Shown here: one piece after another, positions 27,183-35,992 of the stretch
Layout: every line of letters begins with the position of its first letter
Numbering within the stretch: position 1 is the first letter of the stretch
Source of the DNA: Caulobacter sp. FWC26
Lineage (GTDB): Bacteria; Pseudomonadota; Alphaproteobacteria; Caulobacterales; Caulobacteraceae
Length of the DNA: 64,000 nucleotides
Reading direction: 5' to 3'
Assembly (NCBI RefSeq): GCF_002742645.2
Contig: NZ_CP033875.1
Span: forward strand, 2,210,001-2,274,000
The notes under the pieces: model-generated
What the model was told of the DNA's origin: nothing
What the model saw: the letters and a program-made list of their open reading frames with translations, nothing else
Databases searched by the model: none
Program-made: the position numbers and the translations under genes

Positions 27183-28591
27183 TGCGCCTCCAACTTGTGT
27201 CCTTGACGGTCGCGGCCCTCGCCGCGACCTCGCCCGTCCTGGCTGCGCCCAAGCTTCGCGCCTGGGTGACGACCGGCGACAAGCGCCAGCTGCTGAACGC
27301 GCAGACGCCCGTAGCGGCCTCGCGCGCCGGCGCGGTGGCCGGATTGCCGGTGATCACGGTCGAGACGAACGAGCGCCATCAGTCGATGGTCGGCTTCGGC
27401 GCCGCCATCACCGACGCCTCGGCCTGGCTGATCCAGAACAAGCTCAAGCCCGCTGACCGCGACGCGCTCTTGCGAGAACTCTTCGGACGCGGGGAGGGCG
27501 GTCTGGGGTTCAGCTTCACCCGCGTGACCATCGGCGCGTCCGACTTCTCGCTGGACCACTACAGTCTCGACGACACGCCGGAGGGCGCGCCGGATCCGGA
27601 CCTGAAGCACTTCTCGCTGGCGCGGCCGGAGCAGTACGTTTTCCCCACTGTCCGGGCGGCCCTGAAGATCAATCCCGACTTGAAGGTGATGGCCTCGCCC
27701 TGGAGCGCGCCGGCCTGGATGAAGACCACCGGCTCGCTGGTCAAAGGCCAGCTGAAGGACGAGGCTTATCCGGTCTACGCCCGGTTCTTCGCCCGTTACG
27801 TCAATGACGCCGCCAAGCTCGGCGTGCCCACCGACTATCTCAGCATCCAGAACGAGCCCGACTTCGAACCTGACAACTATCCGGGCATGCGGTGGCTGCC
27901 GCAGGACCGCGCGCGGTTCTTCGGCGAGCATCTGGCCCCGGTGTTCCAGCGCGAGAAGATCAAGACCCGCGTGCTCGACTGGGACCACAACTGGGATCAG
28001 CCCCAGCAGCCACTGACGGTGCTGGCCGACACGAAGGCTCGAGCGTTCCTGACGGGCGTGGCCTGGCACTGCTACGCCGGCGATGTCTCGGCGCAGGACA
28101 AGGTGCGCGCGGCCTATCCGGACAAGGAGGTGTTCTTCACCGAGTGTTCGGGCGGCGAGTGGGCGCCGAAGTTCGACGACAGCTTCTCCTGGATGGTCGA
28201 GCAGCTGATCATCGGCTCCACGCGCGGCGGCGCGCGCGGCGTGCTGATGTGGAACCTGGCGCTGGACGACAAGTTCGGACCGCACGCGGGCGGTTGCAGC
28301 GATTGCCGAGGAGTGGTTTCGATCGACAGCCAAACCGGCGCGGTGACCCGCACCCAGGAGTACTACGCCTTCGGCCACGCCAGCCGCTTCGTGAAGCCCG
28401 GCGCGGTGCGGATCGGATCGCCGGCCAAGGTCGAGGGGCTGCGGACCGTCGCGTTCCAGAACCCGGACGGCCAACGCATCTTGATCGTGCTGAACGTGTC
28501 CACCGCCCCGGCGGACTTCGCCATTGCTGCGGGCAATGCCCGCTTCAAGGCGTCCTTGCCCGCACGATCCGCCGGCACCTTCGTCTGGTAG
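27182..28591 (+). CDS. secreted GH30 glycoside hydrolase (beta-1,6-glucanase/glucosylceramidase type)
   Basis: 469 residues with a signal peptide (LVSLTVAALAATSPVLA). Acid/base Glu225 lies in SIQNEPDF and nucleophile Glu321 in FFTECSGGEW, both classic GH30 positions. The region GVAWHCYAG, GVLMWNLALDDKFGPH and CSDCRGVVSID is characteristic of the subfamily containing beta-1,6-glucanases and glucosylceramidases rather than the glucuronoxylanases (GH30_8). A beta-sandwich domain wraps both ends (ASRFVKPGAVRIGS). The start overlaps the GH3 stop. A strong bidirectional hairpin follows the stop. Substrate (beta-1,6-glucan, for example from fungal walls) is inference. Confidence 0.9.
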   Translation: MRLQLVSLTVAALAATSPVLAAPKLRAWVTTGDKRQLLNAQTPVAASRAGAVAGLPVITVETNERHQSMVGFGAAITDASAWLIQNKLKPADRDALLRELFGRGEGGLGFSFTRVTIGASDFSLDHYSLDDTPEGAPDPDLKHFSLARPEQYVFPTVRAALKINPDLKVMASPWSAPAWMKTTGSLVKGQLKDEAYPVYARFFARYVNDAAKLGVPTDYLSIQNEPDFEPDNYPGMRWLPQDRARFFGEHLAPVFQREKIKTRVLDWDHNWDQPQQPLTVLADTKARAFLTGVAWHCYAGDVSAQDKVRAAYPDKEVFFTECSGGEWAPKFDDSFSWMVEQLIIGSTRGGARGVLMWNLALDDKFGPHAGGCSDCRGVVSIDSQTGAVTRTQEYYAFGHASRFVKPGAVRIGSPAKVEGLRTVAFQNPDGQRILIVLNVSTAPADFAIAAGNARFKASLPARSAGTFVW

Positions 28592-28593
28592 CC

Positions 28594-28623
28594 AGCGGCC
28601 GGCGCCCTACCGCGCCGGCCGCT
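28594..28623. terminator. bidirectional terminator between GH30 and esterase genes
   Basis: Perfect 12-base arms AGCGGCCGGCGC and GCGCCGGCCGCT around a 6-base loop, in the 40 bases between two convergent stop codons. No long T-run is seen on either side. Confidence 0.75.
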
Positions 28624-28631
28624 CCTTCGGT

Positions 28632-29588
28632 TCAGGCCTTCGGCTTCAGCATGCCGTGCATGCCGATCCAGCGCACATAGGCGTCGAACCAGCCGGTGCT
28701 GGTGGTGGTCTTCGGGTACATGCCAAAGCCGTGGCCGCCCTGTTCGTACAGATGGAACTCGGCGGGACGCTTGGCGGCGCGCCAGCTGTCGATCAGGCCA
28801 AAGCCGCTGTTGGCGAAGAAAGGATCGTCGGCGGCCAGCGCCACGAACATCGGCGGCGCGTCGGCCGGGGTGGTCACCGGCGACAGCGGACCATAGATCA
28901 GTCCGATGAAGGCGGGCTTGGCCTCGCTGCCGCTCAGGGTCGTCGTCAGGGTCAGCATGGCCCCGGCCGAGAAGCCCAGCATGCCGATCCGGTCCGGATC
29001 CACCCGCCATTCAGCCGCGCGCTTGCGCACCAGGGCGAAGGCGGCGCGGGAGTCGGCCAGTTGCGGCGCGAGGCCCGCCATTGCCGCCTGCGGGTCAGGC
29101 CGGGGACGTTGCGCCGTTCCGGAGAACATCTCCCGCATCGACCGCTCAAAGCCCGCCATGTCCGGCGGGGTCTGGTTGAGGCGGTACTTGAGGACGAAGG
29201 CGGCGACGCCCTTGTCGGCCAGGGCCCGTGCGGCGTCCCAGCCCTCGTTCTCCATCGACAGAGTCCGGAAGCCGCCCCCCGGCGCAATGATCACCGCCGC
29301 GCCCGTGGATTTCGCAGGATCAGGCAGGAAAGGCGTCAGCGTCGCTTGCGTGACGTTCCGGGCGAAGACACTGCCATACTGGCTGTGCCAGGACTCCGGC
29401 GCCGTCGCGCCGGGCAGGGGCCCCGTACCGAGCGCTATCGCATTCGGCTGCGCCGGAATTGAAATCGGCGTCATCTTGTCGTTCTGGGCCGCTGCAGGCC
29501 CCGCCGTGGCGATGCTAAGGGCTAAGGCGGCCAGAGCTACGCCCATTGATCCCCGTAACCCGCGCGAGCGCTGCATCTTGTTGTTCAT
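28632..29588 (-). CDS. secreted alpha/beta-hydrolase, acetylxylan-esterase-like
   Basis: 318 residues with a signal peptide (VALAALALSIATAGPAAA). The oxyanion region APGGGFRTL, nucleophile Ser207 in GFSAGA, an acid at Asp254 or 255 (LAADDPFF) and His286 in GGHGFGM make a complete catalytic triad. This pattern fits the small esterases that deacetylate hemicellulose. It would strip acyl groups from the glycan handled by the neighbouring GH enzymes. It is divergent from GH43 across 214 bases and convergent with GH30. GGGAGAG lies upstream of the ATG. Confidence 0.75.
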   Translation of the reverse strand: MNNKMQRSRGLRGSMGVALAALALSIATAGPAAAQNDKMTPISIPAQPNAIALGTGPLPGATAPESWHSQYGSVFARNVTQATLTPFLPDPAKSTGAAVIIAPGGGFRTLSMENEGWDAARALADKGVAAFVLKYRLNQTPPDMAGFERSMREMFSGTAQRPRPDPQAAMAGLAPQLADSRAAFALVRKRAAEWRVDPDRIGMLGFSAGAMLTLTTTLSGSEAKPAFIGLIYGPLSPVTTPADAPPMFVALAADDPFFANSGFGLIDSWRAAKRPAEFHLYEQGGHGFGMYPKTTTSTGWFDAYVRWIGMHGMLKPKA

Positions 29589-29709
29589 GCGTCTCTCCCT
29601 TTCGCATGCCGACCGTGCGCCAAGCCCGGTTTGCCACCGTTCGCTTTCAACTGGCGTGTGATCTTTGCCTCATCATGTCTGACAAAAGAATTCGCGATGC
29701 GCCAGAGGT

Positions 29710-29728
29710 ACCGTTCACATTGAATGGT
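29710..29728. promoter_or_regulatory. candidate operator between esterase and GH43 genes
   Basis: ACCGTTCACATTGAATGGT, 19 bases, 7 of 9 pairs complementary around a central A, in the divergent promoter region. A TTGACG at 29750-29755 downstream could be the -35 of GH43. It differs from the AGCGCT-type palindromes upstream, so a different regulator is possible. Confidence 0.3.
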
Positions 29729-29802
29729 CGACCCCGCCCGTTCTCGGCGTTGACGGTTGAATTTGTCCGAGTAAATGTCACGCGTCGTTTGGGAGGCGCA
29801 TC

Positions 29803-30822
29803 ATGAAGCTGAAGCTCGCTGCGGCCGCGTTGGCCTTGATCGCAAGCCTGAGTGAGCCAAGCCTCGCCGCAGAGGAGGGGAGCTGGCTGCCCCTGAGCGC
29901 CAATCCGATCTTCCGCGACAGGTTCACGGCCGATCCCGCACCGCTCGTCGTCGGCGATCGCCTGTACCTCTATGTCGGTCGAGACGAGGCCCAGCGCGAC
30001 GAGATGTTCAACATGCGCGAGTGGCTCGTCTATTCGACCACCGACATGAAGACGTGGACCTCGCACCCGCCGATCATGAAAGTCGCCGACTTCAAGTGGG
30101 CGCAAAAGGACGCCTGGGCGTCGCAGGCGATCCAGAAGAACGGCAAGTTCTATTTCTACGCCGCCGTCGAGCACGACAAGACGCGACCAGGCAAGGCCAT
30201 CGCCGTGGCGGTGTCCGACAGCCCGACCGGACCGTTCGTGGACGCGCGTGGCTCGGCGCTGATCACCAACGACATGACGCCCAAGGGCACGCACAGCTGG
30301 GAGGACATCGATCCAACCGTCTGGACCGACGACGACGGCACAACGTGGATCGCCTGGGGCAACCGCCAGTGCTACATCGCCAAGCTCAAACCCAACATGA
30401 TCGAGATCGACGGCCCGATCACCGAGATCACCCCGCCGCATTTCGAAGAAGGGCCGTGGCTACACAAGCGCGAGGGGCTCTACTACCTGACCTACGCCTC
30501 GCTCGATCGCGCCACGCAGCGCGACGAGCACGTTTCCTACGCCACCGCGCCAGCCATTACCGGGCCTTGGACCTATCGCGGGCTGTTGACGGGCTCAGGC
30601 AAGTACAGCTTCACGATCCACCCCGGCATCGTGCAGTTCAAGGGCGCCTGGTACATCTTCCTGCACAACGCGACTCTGACGATCGGCGACCTGAACGGCG
30701 CGATCGGTCGGCGCGCGGTCACCGTAGAGCCGCTGAGCTACAATCCCGACGGCACGATGAAGCCGGTGGTCCAGACCGACCGTGCGGACTCCTTCGTGGC
30801 GACGGTCGTCCCGGCGAAGTGA
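29803..30822 (+). CDS. secreted GH43-family glycosidase
   Basis: 339 residues with a signal peptide (LALIASLSEPSLA). Five-bladed propeller residues of GH43 are visible: base Asp44 in TADPAP, pKa modulator Asp170 in WEDIDPTVW, and acid Glu216 in FEEGPW. Family members are beta-xylosidases, alpha-arabinofuranosidases or beta-galactofuranosidases. It stands alone, divergent from the esterase. It is the last gene of the glycan island, followed by a terminator and the core ABC exporter genes. The GGGAGG upstream of the ATG is a strong ribosome site. Confidence 0.87.
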   Translation: MKLKLAAAALALIASLSEPSLAAEEGSWLPLSANPIFRDRFTADPAPLVVGDRLYLYVGRDEAQRDEMFNMREWLVYSTTDMKTWTSHPPIMKVADFKWAQKDAWASQAIQKNGKFYFYAAVEHDKTRPGKAIAVAVSDSPTGPFVDARGSALITNDMTPKGTHSWEDIDPTVWTDDDGTTWIAWGNRQCYIAKLKPNMIEIDGPITEITPPHFEEGPWLHKREGLYYLTYASLDRATQRDEHVSYATAPAITGPWTYRGLLTGSGKYSFTIHPGIVQFKGAWYIFLHNATLTIGDLNGAIGRRAVTVEPLSYNPDGTMKPVVQTDRADSFVATVVPAK

Positions 30823-30833
30823 CTGAAGCCGCT

Positions 30834-30860
30834 CCTGCGGGGCGCTAGTCGCCCCGCAGG
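30834..30860. terminator. bidirectional terminator between GH43 and ABC permease genes
   Basis: Perfect 11-base arms CCTGCGGGGCG and CGCCCCGCAGG with loop CTAGT. The permease stop codon (complement of 30845-30847) lies in the loop region, so the hairpin overlaps the end of that gene. Confidence 0.7.
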
Positions 30861-33367
30861 ACCGGCGCGGGCCTTTGCGCAAGCGCCAGGCTGGCGGCGA
30901 TCAGGCCGCCCAAGGTCGCCAGGCCCGTCGCGCCCGCCAGCAGCGCCAGCACGCCGCTCCAGTCGACGCTCCACGTCGCCTCAAAGACCTTGACCACCAC
31001 CGGCCAGGCAGCGGCGAAGCCGAAGAGCACACCCGCCGCCCCGGCGATGAGGCCGACCGCGCCGTATTCGATGATATAGGCCAACAGGATCTGGCCCCGG
31101 GTGGCGCCCAGCACCTTCAGGGTGGCCGCTTCGCGCGCCCGCGCCCGTGCGCCGGCGGCGATAGCGCCGGCCAAAACCAGGAGTCCCGCCAGACCTGCGA
31201 CCGCCGCTGCGCCGCGAACCGCCAGGGCCAAGCGGTCGAAGAGGGCGGCCGCTGACTCCAGTTGCTCGCGGACGCTGATGACGTTGACCGTGGGAAGGGT
31301 CTGACCGAGCTTGCGGGTGAGGGCGGCTTCCTGGCTCTTGTCGAGGCGCGCGATGGCCACACTGCGAAGCTCGGCGCCCTCCAGTGTCGCGGGGTTGAGG
31401 ATCAGGTTGAAGTTGGGACCAAAGCCCCCGAACTCCACCTTGCGCAGCACCGTGATCCGCGCCTCGATCTCCTGACCCAGGACTTGCAGGGTGACCGTGT
31501 CGCCGAGCTTCAACCCCGCAGCCTCAGCGATCTCGGCGCTCATCGCCAGCTTGGGCGGCCCGGCGTCGTTCTCCGCCCACCAACGCCCGGTCACGACGCC
31601 CGCGTTCTTGGGCTCCTTGGCCAGGGTTGAAAGGCTGATGTCGTTGTCGAAGGCCCATCGCGCCGAGGGTTTGACCGTCTTCGGGTCGATCGGCTTGCCC
31701 TTCACGGCGATGATGCGCCCCGTGACGAACGGCATTCGCAGATAGGTGTCTTCGTTCAGCGCTCCCATGACCGAGGCCACTGTGGCGTCGAAGGTCGCGG
31801 CCTTGTCCGCCGGAATCTCGGTGAACACCATGGCCGGCGCGGTTCGCGGAGCCACGTCGCTGACCTGGGCAAGCAGCGCTGATTGAATCAGCACTACACA
31901 CGCCAGGAGTGCGACACCCAGGCCGATCGCCGGGCTGGCCGTCCGCGCCGCCGACCGAGGCCCTGCGAGGTTGGCGAGGCCAAGCTTGGCGGGGCCCCGG
32001 GTGAGCCCGCGCGCCTTGCCCGCCGCCCAGGCGGCGGACCGGCCCAGCGCGGCGAGGAGGCCAAACGACACCGCCACCCCGGCGATCATGATCGCGGCGG
32101 CCATCGGCGTCGGGGCGGTGGCGACCGCCAGCGCCGCGAGGGCCAGGCCGGCCAGACCCGCGCCGACGGTCTCGACCCCGAACGACAGCCGCCCCTTGGG
32201 CGCGCGACGGAACAGGGCCGACGGCGGCGTTGTCCGCGCCCGCGCCAGGGGCAACAGCGAGAAAGCCGCTGCGGCCAGCAGGCCAAATAGGGCGGCTTTC
32301 GCCAGGGGCCACGGATAAATCTTGAAGAGCGCAGGCACCGGCAGGCTGGAGCCCGCCAGCTGTCCCAGGATCAGCGGCGCAGCGCCGCCGACGACCAGGC
32401 CGATCGCAATGCCCAGCAGCGCCAGCACCGCGATCTGGATCAGGTGAAGGTCACGGATCAGGCCGCTCTGCGCGCCCAGGGCCTTCAGCACGGCGATCGC
32501 CGGCTCCCGCGCCGACAGATAGGCCGAAACGGCGCCCGCCACGCCCAGCCCCCCAGCGACAAGCGAAGCCAACCCGATGAAGCCCAGGAAGTACTCCAGC
32601 TGGTCGATCAGGCGACGCGCGCCCGGGGCGGCGTCCAGCCGGTCGCGCACCCGCATCCGCGAGTCCGGAAGCGAGGCCTGAACCGCCTTGCCGATCGCGC
32701 GAGGGTCCTGGTTGGGTGACAGCGCAACGCGCACGGTCCTGCTTGTCAGGCCGCCGGGCGCCAGCAGGCCGGATCGCTCCAGCACCTCGCCTCTGACCAG
32801 AACACGGGGCGCGATGGCGAAGCCGCGTGACAGGCCGTCGGGCTCACCGGTCAACCGCGCGCCCACGACCAGCGTCATCGGGCCGGCCTCGAAGCGGTCG
32901 CCGATCTTGAGGTTCAGGCGATCCATGAGCGCCGGCTCCACCGCCGCGCCGGGCAGACCGTTCCGGTCGGCCAAGGCGGCTTGCAGGCTCGGCGCGCCTT
33001 CGAGGGTCACAGCGCCGGCGAGCGGAAACTGTCCGTCTACCCCGCGCAGATTGACCAGCCGCCGCTCGCCGTTAGGCGCCTGCGCCATGGCGCGGGCGGT
33101 GGCCGCGTAGGTGGTCACGCCCAGCTTGTCGAACGTCTGACGCTCCTTGGGCGTGAAATCGCGGTTCTCGATCGAGAACGCTAGGTCGCCGCCCAGGATC
33201 TCGCGCGCCTGGCTGGCCAGGCCCTGGCGGAAGGCTTCCGCTGTCGAGCCCGCCGCCGCGATGGCCGCGACGCCCAGCGCCAGACAGGCCAGGAAAATAC
33301 GAAAGCCGCGTACGCCCGAGCGCAGTTCGCGGGCGGCGAGGCGGAAGGCGAGGGGCGTGCGGCTCAC
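30845..33367 (-). CDS. FtsX-like ABC transporter permease (YbbP family)
   Basis: 840-residue inner-membrane permease. The first hydrophobic segment FRIFLACLALGVAAIAAAGS lies near 22-41; a second block of segments occurs near 260-380, another near 400-470 and a last group near 700-830 (LLVLAGAIAAGARARAREAATLKVLGATRGQ is the FtsX domain signature, here split by position). This layout of two FtsX repeats with large periplasmic domains matches YbbP-type permeases, which act with a YbbA-like ATPase on lipids or lipoproteins. The GTG start overlaps the ATPase stop (GTGA). Substrate unknown. Confidence 0.87.
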   Translation of the reverse strand: MSRTPLAFRLAARELRSGVRGFRIFLACLALGVAAIAAAGSTAEAFRQGLASQAREILGGDLAFSIENRDFTPKERQTFDKLGVTTYAATARAMAQAPNGERRLVNLRGVDGQFPLAGAVTLEGAPSLQAALADRNGLPGAAVEPALMDRLNLKIGDRFEAGPMTLVVGARLTGEPDGLSRGFAIAPRVLVRGEVLERSGLLAPGGLTSRTVRVALSPNQDPRAIGKAVQASLPDSRMRVRDRLDAAPGARRLIDQLEYFLGFIGLASLVAGGLGVAGAVSAYLSAREPAIAVLKALGAQSGLIRDLHLIQIAVLALLGIAIGLVVGGAAPLILGQLAGSSLPVPALFKIYPWPLAKAALFGLLAAAAFSLLPLARARTTPPSALFRRAPKGRLSFGVETVGAGLAGLALAALAVATAPTPMAAAIMIAGVAVSFGLLAALGRSAAWAAGKARGLTRGPAKLGLANLAGPRSAARTASPAIGLGVALLACVVLIQSALLAQVSDVAPRTAPAMVFTEIPADKAATFDATVASVMGALNEDTYLRMPFVTGRIIAVKGKPIDPKTVKPSARWAFDNDISLSTLAKEPKNAGVVTGRWWAENDAGPPKLAMSAEIAEAAGLKLGDTVTLQVLGQEIEARITVLRKVEFGGFGPNFNLILNPATLEGAELRSVAIARLDKSQEAALTRKLGQTLPTVNVISVREQLESAAALFDRLALAVRGAAAVAGLAGLLVLAGAIAAGARARAREAATLKVLGATRGQILLAYIIEYGAVGLIAGAAGVLFGFAAAWPVVVKVFEATWSVDWSGVLALLAGATGLATLGGLIAASLALAQRPAPVLRGD

Positions 33368-34050
33368 GAGACGATCCGTCCGTCGGCCATCCGCACGATC
33401 CGGTCGGCCCGCGTCGCCAACAAGGGATCATGGGTGACCATGACCATCGCCGCACCGACCTCGGACACCAGGTTGAACATCAGGTCCGCGACCGACGTCG
33501 CCGTGGCGCCGTCGAGATTGCCGGTGGGCTCATCGGCGAACAGCAGGGCGGGGCGGGCGGCCAGGGCGCGGGCGAGGGCCACGCGCTGCTGCTCACCGCC
33601 CGAGAGCTGGTGGGGATAGTGCGTTAGGCGACCGGCCAAACCCACCCGGGCCAGCCAATCGCGCGCCGTGGCCATCGCGTCCCGAGCGCCGTCGATCTCA
33701 AGCGGCGTTGCAACGTTCTCCTCGGCCGTCATATTCGGCAGCAGGTGGAACGACTGGAAGACTAGGGCCGCGCGACCGCGTCGTAACCGCGCCCGGCCGT
33801 CCTCGTTGAGCTTGGCCAGATCCTGTCCGAACAATCGGACCTGTCCCGAGGTCGGCTCTTCAAGACCCGCGCCCACGGCGATTAGCGACGACTTTCCCGA
33901 ACCCGACGGACCGATGATCGCGACTCGCTCGCCAGGGTTCACGACAAGGTCGACGCCGCGCAGGATGTTCACGGGCCCGGCGGAAGAGGGGAGTGTCAAG
34001 GCGACGGCGTCGAGGACCAGGGGCGCGGCGGGCGTAACGTCGTCGGACAT
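33364..34050 (-). CDS. ABC transporter ATP-binding protein (YbbA/LolD-like)
   Basis: 228-residue ATPase: Walker A GPSGSGKSS (about 45-53), Q-loop FQSFHLLPNMTAEEN, signature LSGGEQQRVALARAL, Walker B ALLFADEPTGNLD and switch His in VTHD. It is the partner of the FtsX-like permease with a 4-base GTGA overlap. The ATG at 34050 begins MSDDVTP; an in-frame ATG at 34278 would overlap the divergent esterase gene and encodes a Gln/Arg-rich leader without family character. The adjacency to a TesA-like esterase in the opposite orientation is the same as in many proteobacteria. Confidence 0.92.
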   Translation of the reverse strand: MSDDVTPAAPLVLDAVALTLPSSAGPVNILRGVDLVVNPGERVAIIGPSGSGKSSLIAVGAGLEEPTSGQVRLFGQDLAKLNEDGRARLRRGRAALVFQSFHLLPNMTAEENVATPLEIDGARDAMATARDWLARVGLAGRLTHYPHQLSGGEQQRVALARALAARPALLFADEPTGNLDGATATSVADLMFNLVSEVGAAMVMVTHDPLLATRADRIVRMADGRIVS

Positions 34051-34107
34051 GGGTTTTCCTGTGGAGCCGGTCCTTGTTTGGCCGGCGGCTAAACTACATA
34101 GGAAGGC

Positions 34108-34740
34108 ATGAGCCAGACCGCACAGCGTTTTCCCAATCGTCGACGATTTTTGCTGGGGATCGGCCTGCTGAGCCAGATCGCGGCCGCCCCGAAGCCGGTC
34201 GTGATCACGGTTCTGGGCGATTCGATCACCGCCGGACTGGGTTTGTCCGCGCGTGACGCCATGCCCGCGCAGTTGCAAGCGGCGCTGGGACGGTTGGGCG
34301 TTTCGGCGGTCGTCAAGCCCGCCGGGGTTTCAGGAGACACGAGCGGCGGCGGTCTGGCGCGCGTCGGCTTCAGCGTCTCGAAGGATACTCAGCTTTGTGT
34401 CGTGGCCCTCGGCGGCAATGACTTGTTGCAAGGCGTTGATCCGGCCCAGACCAAGGCCAATCTGCGCGGTATTCTCCAGAAGCTGAAAGCGCGCGGCGTT
34501 CGCGCCGTGCTGGTCGGCGTGGCGGCGCCGCCCAGGATCGGCGCCAGCTACGCACGTGAGTTCAACGCGATTTATCCGAGCCTAGCCAAGGAGTTCGGCG
34601 TGCCGCTTTACGCCAATATCCTGGCGGGCGTAGGCGGCAATGCCACGCTTATGCAGAGGGACGGCATCCATCCCAACGCCCAGGGCGCCAGGAAGATTGG
34701 CGAAGCGTTGGCTGCGGTCGTCGCCAGGGCGGTCAGATAG
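34108..34740 (+). CDS. tesA: GDSL-type arylesterase / lysophospholipase (TesA-like)
   Basis: 210-residue SGNH hydrolase. Block I is VLGDSITAGLG with nucleophile Ser39, block II Gly in VSGDTSGGG, block III GGNDLLQG, and block V DGIHPNAQG with the catalytic Asp and His. The N-terminus has twin arginines (NRRRFLLGIGLL), so export by the Tat or Sec route to the periplasm is likely. It is divergent from the ABC ATPase gene with 57 bases between starts. Family members hydrolyse thioesters, aryl esters or lysophospholipids. Physiological substrate uncertain. Confidence 0.87.
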   Translation: MSQTAQRFPNRRRFLLGIGLLSQIAAAPKPVVITVLGDSITAGLGLSARDAMPAQLQAALGRLGVSAVVKPAGVSGDTSGGGLARVGFSVSKDTQLCVVALGGNDLLQGVDPAQTKANLRGILQKLKARGVRAVLVGVAAPPRIGASYAREFNAIYPSLAKEFGVPLYANILAGVGGNATLMQRDGIHPNAQGARKIGEALAAVVARAVR

Positions 34741-34857
34741 GCGTCAAAGCTAAGCGTTGGCGAGAGGCGCTTCGCCCATATCAATATCGTCTAAGATATA
34801 TTATCGGAAATAATGCGTCGTGACCTTGATGCGGATTTTGGCTTTTCGACTAAGCGC

Positions 34858-35064
34858 TCAGGCCGCGATGCGGGAGTCCAGCGCAGCGAGCTTGGCCAGC
34901 ACGCGATCCAGCGTCGAGCGCTTAACGGGCCGGCCGTCCCTGAGTTTGGTCCAGGTCGTCTCGCTGATGGCGTAGCAATTAAAGAGATGCTCCCGCGTGA
35001 CCGCCGGGAGACGCGCCCGCAGGCGCTGGAACACTTCGCGCGAAATGGTGACGGTTTCGGCCAT
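34858..35064 (-). CDS. small protein of unknown function, possible DNA-binding fold
   Basis: 68 residues, start ATG with CCAACGACC upstream and no strong ribosome site. The sequence [20 protein letters not shown] and [20 protein letters not shown] reads as two or three helices resembling a short helix-turn-helix, followed by [15 protein letters not shown]. It is convergent with tesA across an AT-rich 117-base gap and followed upstream by the MBL gene in the same direction. Coding potential is good, with codon use like neighbours. No family recognised. Confidence 0.6.
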   Translation of the reverse strand: MAETVTISREVFQRLRARLPAVTREHLFNCYAISETTWTKLRDGRPVKRSTLDRVLAKLAALDSRIAA

Positions 35065-35179
35065 GGTCGTTGGAAAACTGGACCCAGGTGACGGACTCTA
35101 CCGCGTCCGTATGCCGACCTAGTTGCGCGAGCCTATTTCAGATTTGTTACGTTCGGCAAAGTTTCCGCCGAAGCCGACA

Positions 35180-35992
35180 TCACGTGGCGGTCGTGAAGCG
35201 CATCCCGTCAAATGCGGGCTCGACATTCGGCGGCAGGCGCGCCGCCAGCGCCTGGTAGTCGAGATCGATGTGGAGGTTCGTGAGGATCGCGCGCCGGGGC
35301 TTGGCGCGCGCGATCCACTCCAGGGCCAGATCGACGTGGGCGTGGGTCGGGTGCGGCGTCCAGCGCAACGCGTCGACGATCCAGACGTCCAGGTCCTGCA
35401 GGGCTGGCCAACTCGCTTCGGGAATGGCGCGCGCGTCGGGCGTATAGGCCACGTCGCCGATCCGATAGCCGACCGCCCGCACCTCGCCGTGGTCGACGTC
35501 GAAGGTCTGCACCGAGACATCACCGCTGGGCCCTTCGATCGTGAAGTCCACGCCCAGCGGCGGGATCAGGCGCGGCTCGCAGATCGCGGGATAACCGCCT
35601 TGGCTGACGAAAATGTAGGTGAAGCGCTGCGTCAGTCCGTCATGCGTCGCCTGATCCATATAGGTCGGGATGCGCGTGCGCTGGTTGAGGAAGAACGGCC
35701 TCAGATCATCGATGCCGTGAGCCTGGTCGGCGTGGTCGTGGGTGAAGAGCGCCGCGTCCATGCGACGAACGCCAGCCGCTGCGGTTTGCAGGCGCAGGTC
35801 GGGCGACGTGTCGATGATCACGGTCGTCTCGTGCAGCGGGCCGGCCGGCGATGAGCGGCGCACGAGCAGCGAGCAGCGCGACCGATGATTGCGGGGATCG
35901 CTCGGATCACAGTCGCCCCAGTTGCCGTCCGCACGCGGCACGCCGCCAGAGGATCCGGATCCCAGGATCGTGAACTCGAGCGCGCCGCTCAT
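35180..35992 (-). CDS. MBL-fold metallo-hydrolase (PhnP-like)
   Basis: 270 residues of the metallo-beta-lactamase fold. N-terminal LGSGSSGGVPRADGNW and the cluster CDPSDPRNHRSRCSLLV match PhnP-type phosphodiesterases and their zinc-binding extra motif. FTHDHADQAHGIDDL is the HxHxDH metal motif, and VDHGEV, DVAYTPDAR and TNLHIDLDY supply the rest of the site. Members of this family open cyclic phosphodiesters. Last gene of an overlapping set: its ATG overlaps the tatD stop by 4 bases. Confidence 0.85.
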   Translation of the reverse strand: MSGALEFTILGSGSSGGVPRADGNWGDCDPSDPRNHRSRCSLLVRRSSPAGPLHETTVIIDTSPDLRLQTAAAGVRRMDAALFTHDHADQAHGIDDLRPFFLNQRTRIPTYMDQATHDGLTQRFTYIFVSQGGYPAICEPRLIPPLGVDFTIEGPSGDVSVQTFDVDHGEVRAVGYRIGDVAYTPDARAIPEASWPALQDLDVWIVDALRWTPHPTHAHVDLALEWIARAKPRRAILTNLHIDLDYQALAARLPPNVEPAFDGMRFTTAT

